64,000 nt of DNA, taken from assembly GCA_016869215.1 (NCBI GenBank), contig VGEP01000025.1:1-64000 (forward strand), given 5' to 3'. The translations under genes and the position numbers were made by a program. This DNA comes from Alphaproteobacteria bacterium. Its GTDB lineage: Bacteria; Pseudomonadota; Alphaproteobacteria; Rhizobiales; Xanthobacteraceae. Shown here piece by piece: positions 60,920 to 64,000 of the stretch. Each line of letters starts with the position of its first letter. Position 1 is the stretch's first letter. The notes below the pieces were generated by a model that saw only the letters and a program-made list of their open reading frames with translations, made no database searches and was not told where the DNA came from.

Positions 60920-63900
60920 TCACCCGCCCGCCAGCGCCGCGCTGCGTCGGCCCGGCTCGTTCTCCACAAGATTTCGCTCGTCGGGCGTGAGCGCGTAAAG
61001 CGCGTAGAGAATGCCGTTCAACGCCCGCTCGTCGGCCTCGATCGCCGCAACCGCGTCTGCCAGGGCGCCGACGCGCTCGACGAACTGCGCCGCGGCGGGC
61101 GCGTCGGACGGCGCGGGCGGGGTCCGCAGGTCCTTGGCGAACTGCTTGGCGTCGCGCGCTGGGCCGCTGAGCAGCAGCCAGCGCCAGTAGGCTTCGGCGA
61201 GAGCGCCGGCCACGTCGTCGAGATAGATTTTGCCCAGCACGGCCGCGCCGCTCACATAGAGCCGCAGTTCGCCGCGCTCGAAGCGCGCCTCGCGCCGGCC
61301 GCCGCGGCCGAGCGCGGCCTGCAGCGCCTCGGTGCGCGCGTCCTCCATCTCTTCGAGGCGGCCGTCCGCCCATTTGCGGCGCTCCGAAGTGTGGGTCAGG
61401 CCCTTGGGCGCCTGCCGGGTCATCTCCGGCAGGTCCGGCAGGTCGGGCCAGAGCCAGCGCGCCGGATGGCGCGCCCGCGCCAGCACGGAAAGCCGGTCGG
61501 CGGCCTGCTGCAGGAGGTCGCGGCGCTCCGTCCAGCGCTGCTGAAGCTGCCGCGCACGGGCGGCAACGTCGGCGCGCTGCGGCGGCGAGGCGTTCGGAAC
61601 GGGCAAGGGCGCGATAAATTGCTTGTTGGCCGAGCGGTAGTCGTTTTGGAACGGCTTTGAAATGATGCGGAATACGAAGTCGCATGCTGGCGCATTCAAC
61701 ACCGCCAACAAGAAAGTTGGTTCTGTTTCTTTCGCAGGCAGAATCCCGCCGACATCGACATTGTCCAGACCAAACCGACCCTCCATGTCCAAGCTGCATT
61801 TTATGTGCTGGACGAGACGTGGGACGATCAACTTTGAAATGTCTTGCTTGTCGATGCTCTGATTTCGCCCGAAGCGATACCAAGTGTCGTCATTGAAGGC
61901 GCTCGACTCGCGCTTGCGAAGCTCCTGCTCCCATCGCTGCAGATGCGCCCAGGCGCGTGGGAAACGCCGTTCCATATCGCCCGCCGGGATCAGGCGCATG
62001 GCGCCGCGCGCGTCGCGCTCGTAGGGGAACAGAAGATAGGTGTCCGTCTTCGGCTCCTCGTAACGCTTGGCTTCGGGACCGGAGACCAGCGGCTTCATGA
62101 TCGCGTCTTCGATCTCGACCTCGTAGGACACCGCACCCTTGCCCTTCGGCGTGCCCTTGTAGCGGCCGCTCCCCAGCCGTTCGAGGTGATAGATGTGGTC
62201 GGCGCTGGTGATCAGGCCTTGATAAATCGCTGTCGTGAGCGATGGATGGTCTAAGCGCTGGCAATCGCGCGAAAGCCGTTCGATCAGCGCCCGCTCCCGG
62301 CCAGTGGCCATCAGCCATTCGCCGGTCTCCGGGATGCCGTCGTAGGACACCGCAAGATCGGCGTCGGACCAGTCGATATCCGCCATCTCGCCGTTCGGAC
62401 CCGCCGCGATCCGCACCGCGTCGCGCGGCTCGCGGATGTAGAACTGCAGCGCCGTGTAGGTGATGACGTCCTCGAAAATCTGGTGCGACTTGAAGTCGAG
62501 CCAGCGGTCGAGATGCCGACCGCGGCGCACGACGCTGCGCAACCCCTCGCCGTACTCGTTCACGGTCCAGAGGCTCGGCGCGATGTAGGCCATGCGCCCG
62601 CCGGGTGCGAGCAGCCGCAGCCCCTTTTCGATGAACGGCAGATAGAGGTCGAAGTTGCCCGTTCGCGCACTCTGATAGGTGTCGCTGCCGCGCTCCGCAC
62701 CGAGATAGGCGGCGACGTCGGGATTGACCTTCATGAAGTTCTGCAGCTTCACGTAGGGCGGATTGCCGAGCACGATATCGAAGCCGCCGTCGCGGCCCGC
62801 GGGCCAGACCTGCGGGAACGCGGCGCGCCAGTCGAAGGGCCTCACGCGCTCCTCGGCATCCGCCGGCATCTCACGCCCAACCCGGAAATCGTCGCCGACC
62901 AGGCTGTTGCCGATGCGGATGGTTTGCTCCAGCGAGGACAGCGGCGACGACGCCCGCGCCGAATGCAGCCACAGCGCCAGCTTGGCGATCTCGACCGAGG
63001 CCGGGTTGATGTCGACGCCGTAGATGTTGTTGCGCAGGATTTCCGCGACGATCGGCGCTTCTTCAATGGCATGGGGTGGTCCGTCTGCCGCCCGTTGCGC
63101 GTCGCGCGCCGCCGACTGCCGCTCCGCCAGTAGCCGCCGGAACGCCGAGATGAGGAACGCGCCCGAGCCGCAGGCTGGATCGACGATACGGATGCGTTTC
63201 AGGCGGTCGATATAGGCTGCCGCCGCTGCCGGCGTCGGCGCACCTTCATCCGCGCCAGGATATCCGCAAGCCGCCTTGGCATCCGCAAACCACGGGCCGA
63301 GCGTCTGCTCGACCAGATAATTCACCACCGGCTCGGGCGTGTAATAGACGCCGTCGCGCTTGCGCTTGGAGAGTTTTGCGACAGTGTCACGGCCTTCAAG
63401 CTCGCCTTCCCGATACTCCAGTTCGGTGATCGACTGCTCGAAGATGTGGCCGAGGGTGTAAAGGCTGATGCTTTCCTTCACGTCGCCGCGCCCAGCGAAA
63501 TTGTAACGGCCGCACAGGTAAAGGAGCGTCGTCGTGTCGCTTTCAAGCGACGCCTCGTTCGCGCCCTGTCCCGCCTTGGCGAAAACATGGTTCGGAATGC
63601 TCAGCCCGTCGATGAGCGGGTCCGGCTCGAATAATCCGCCGTTGATCTCCGGCAGCGTGAGGCGGCTGAGCGTGCCGCCGCTGTTCATCAGGCCGAACAG
63701 GCGCTTGAAAAAATCCCACAGCTCCGGGCCGTTCTCATCGTAGAACGGTTCGCCGCTGCGCGTTCGCAGGAAGTCCCGGAGCATCTGCGGAGGGAACAGC
63801 ATCCTCTCGCCCATGTCCTCGCAGAAGAATGCAAAGATGAAACGATCCAGCAACCTCTGGGTCAGCCGCAGCAATTCGCCCGGTCGTCCCGGAAAATTCG

Positions 63901-64000
63901 GGTTGTTCAGCCGGATGACGTTGTAGAGGCGCTCGCGCACTTCCTTGTAGCGATCGTAGAAAGCGCCTTCGAGCTTGCGTCCGCTCGCCCATTGCCGCTC
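60920..64000 (-). CDS. Large Eco57I-like adenine-specific DNA methyltransferase, 5' end outside the window
   Basis: 1,026 residues are visible, open to the window edge. The helical N-terminal part resembles type IIG enzymes. The N6-adenine methylase domain has motif I Asp-Pro-Ala-Cys-Gly-Ser-Gly-Ala-Phe (about 63155-63182) and motif IV Asn-Pro-Pro-Tyr-Val-Lys (near 62750-62765), with 'YYTPEPVVNYLVEQTLGPWF' before it. A TaqI-like specificity domain probably follows. Any nuclease domain would be in the missing N-terminus. Could be a type IIG restriction-methylation enzyme or part of a wider defence locus. Confidence 0.88.
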   Translation of the reverse strand, partial: ERQWASGRKLEGAFYDRYKEVRERLYNVIRLNNPNFPGRPGELLRLTQRLLDRFIFAFFCEDMGERMLFPPQMLRDFLRTRSGEPFYDENGPELWDFFKRLFGLMNSGGTLSRLTLPEINGGLFEPDPLIDGLSIPNHVFAKAGQGANEASLESDTTTLLYLCGRYNFAGRGDVKESISLYTLGHIFEQSITELEYREGELEGRDTVAKLSKRKRDGVYYTPEPVVNYLVEQTLGPWFADAKAACGYPGADEGAPTPAAAAAYIDRLKRIRIVDPACGSGAFLISAFRRLLAERQSAARDAQRAADGPPHAIEEAPIVAEILRNNIYGVDINPASVEIAKLALWLHSARASSPLSSLEQTIRIGNSLVGDDFRVGREMPADAEERVRPFDWRAAFPQVWPAGRDGGFDIVLGNPPYVKLQNFMKVNPDVAAYLGAERGSDTYQSARTGNFDLYLPFIEKGLRLLAPGGRMAYIAPSLWTVNEYGEGLRSVVRRGRHLDRWLDFKSHQIFEDVITYTALQFYIREPRDAVRIAAGPNGEMADIDWSDADLAVSYDGIPETGEWLMATGRERALIERLSRDCQRLDHPSLTTAIYQGLITSADHIYHLERLGSGRYKGTPKGKGAVSYEVEIEDAIMKPLVSGPEAKRYEEPKTDTYLLFPYERDARGAMRLIPAGDMERRFPRAWAHLQRWEQELRKRESSAFNDDTWYRFGRNQSIDKQDISKLIVPRLVQHIKCSLDMEGRFGLDNVDVGGILPAKETEPTFLLAVLNAPACDFVFRIISKPFQNDYRSANKQFIAPLPVPNASPPQRADVAARARQLQQRWTERRDLLQQAADRLSVLARARHPARWLWPDLPDLPEMTRQAPKGLTHTSERRKWADGRLEEMEDARTEALQAALGRGGRREARFERGELRLYVSGAAVLGKIYLDDVAGALAEAYWRWLLLSGPARDAKQFAKDLRTPPAPSDAPAAAQFVERVGALADAVAAIEADERALNGILYALYALTPDERNLVENEPGRRSAALAGG

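Overview
The window is high-GC chromosomal DNA of an alphaproteobacterium. It most resembles the Hyphomicrobiales, in the Nitrobacteraceae/Xanthobacteraceae range. The grounds are GC-rich third codon positions, a complete Tad/Cpa pilus locus with CtrA-like boxes, the SRP RNA gene just before dnaX-ybaB-recR, a def-fmt-...-truA-...-dapE/dapD neighbourhood, several 'Bug'-type binding proteins, and hairpin-forming intergenic repeats of a kind common in that order. Genus was not determined. I saw no tRNA, rRNA, CRISPR array, integrase or insertion sequence.

Layout. 1-96: C-terminal tail of an unknown gene. 269-9632: a Yej-type peptide ABC transporter operon with two tandem binding proteins, two permeases and a double ATPase, followed by a NUDIX hydrolase and a GhrA-like reductase. 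9695-15699: a DsbA-like thiol protein, an MmgE/PrpD protein, two related palindromes, an NlpC/P60 hydrolase, an M17 aminopeptidase, and an overlapping 2OG-Fe(II) oxygenase/FkbM methyltransferase pair. 15944-27906: the Tad pilus locus (tadD, tadC, tadB, cpaF, cpaE, cpaD, cpaC, cpaB, cpaA, pilin, a lone secretin N-terminal-domain protein and two TadE-like pseudopilins). Here tadB carries an in-frame TAA stop. 27892-30902: an Lrp-family regulator divergent from a sulfurtransferase, a YeeE-type transporter and a tiny Cys-rich peptide, with two matching palindromes in the divergent promoter region. 30969-36038: sugar kinase, NudC, a BadI/MenB-like hydratase, a CoA-transferase, a methylmalonyl-CoA epimerase-like protein and a HIT protein.

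36114-39304: SRP RNA with a well-placed promoter, then dnaX, ybaB and recR. 39338-41076: two complex hairpin repeat blocks around an AmpG-like permease. 41185-51821: rmuC, def, fmt, an acetyltransferase, a PNPOx-like protein, truA, two Bug binding proteins, dapE, two DUF805 membrane proteins, dapD and a HAD phosphatase. 51864-59714: a DUF1036 protein, a GlcG/HbpS-like protein, a third Bug protein, a frameshifted DUF1194 von Willebrand-like gene, an EamA exporter, an FAD monooxygenase, argB, engB and a DUF1993 protein. 59803-64000: a helix-turn-helix protein, an 85-residue protein and the 3' part of a large Eco57I-like adenine DNA methylase running off the right edge.

The pilus genes form one machine for assembling Flp pili. 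The Yej genes form one peptide importer. def and fmt are the two formyl-cycle enzymes of translation, and dapD and dapE are two steps of lysine/diaminopimelate synthesis. The most notable signals are the tadB nonsense codon, CtrA-like sites at three pilus promoters, the sulfur module with its unannotated-looking Cys peptide and paired operators, the frameshift in a GC dinucleotide tract of the DUF1194 gene, the paired palindromes near 11.8 kb, and the orphan methylase at the edge.
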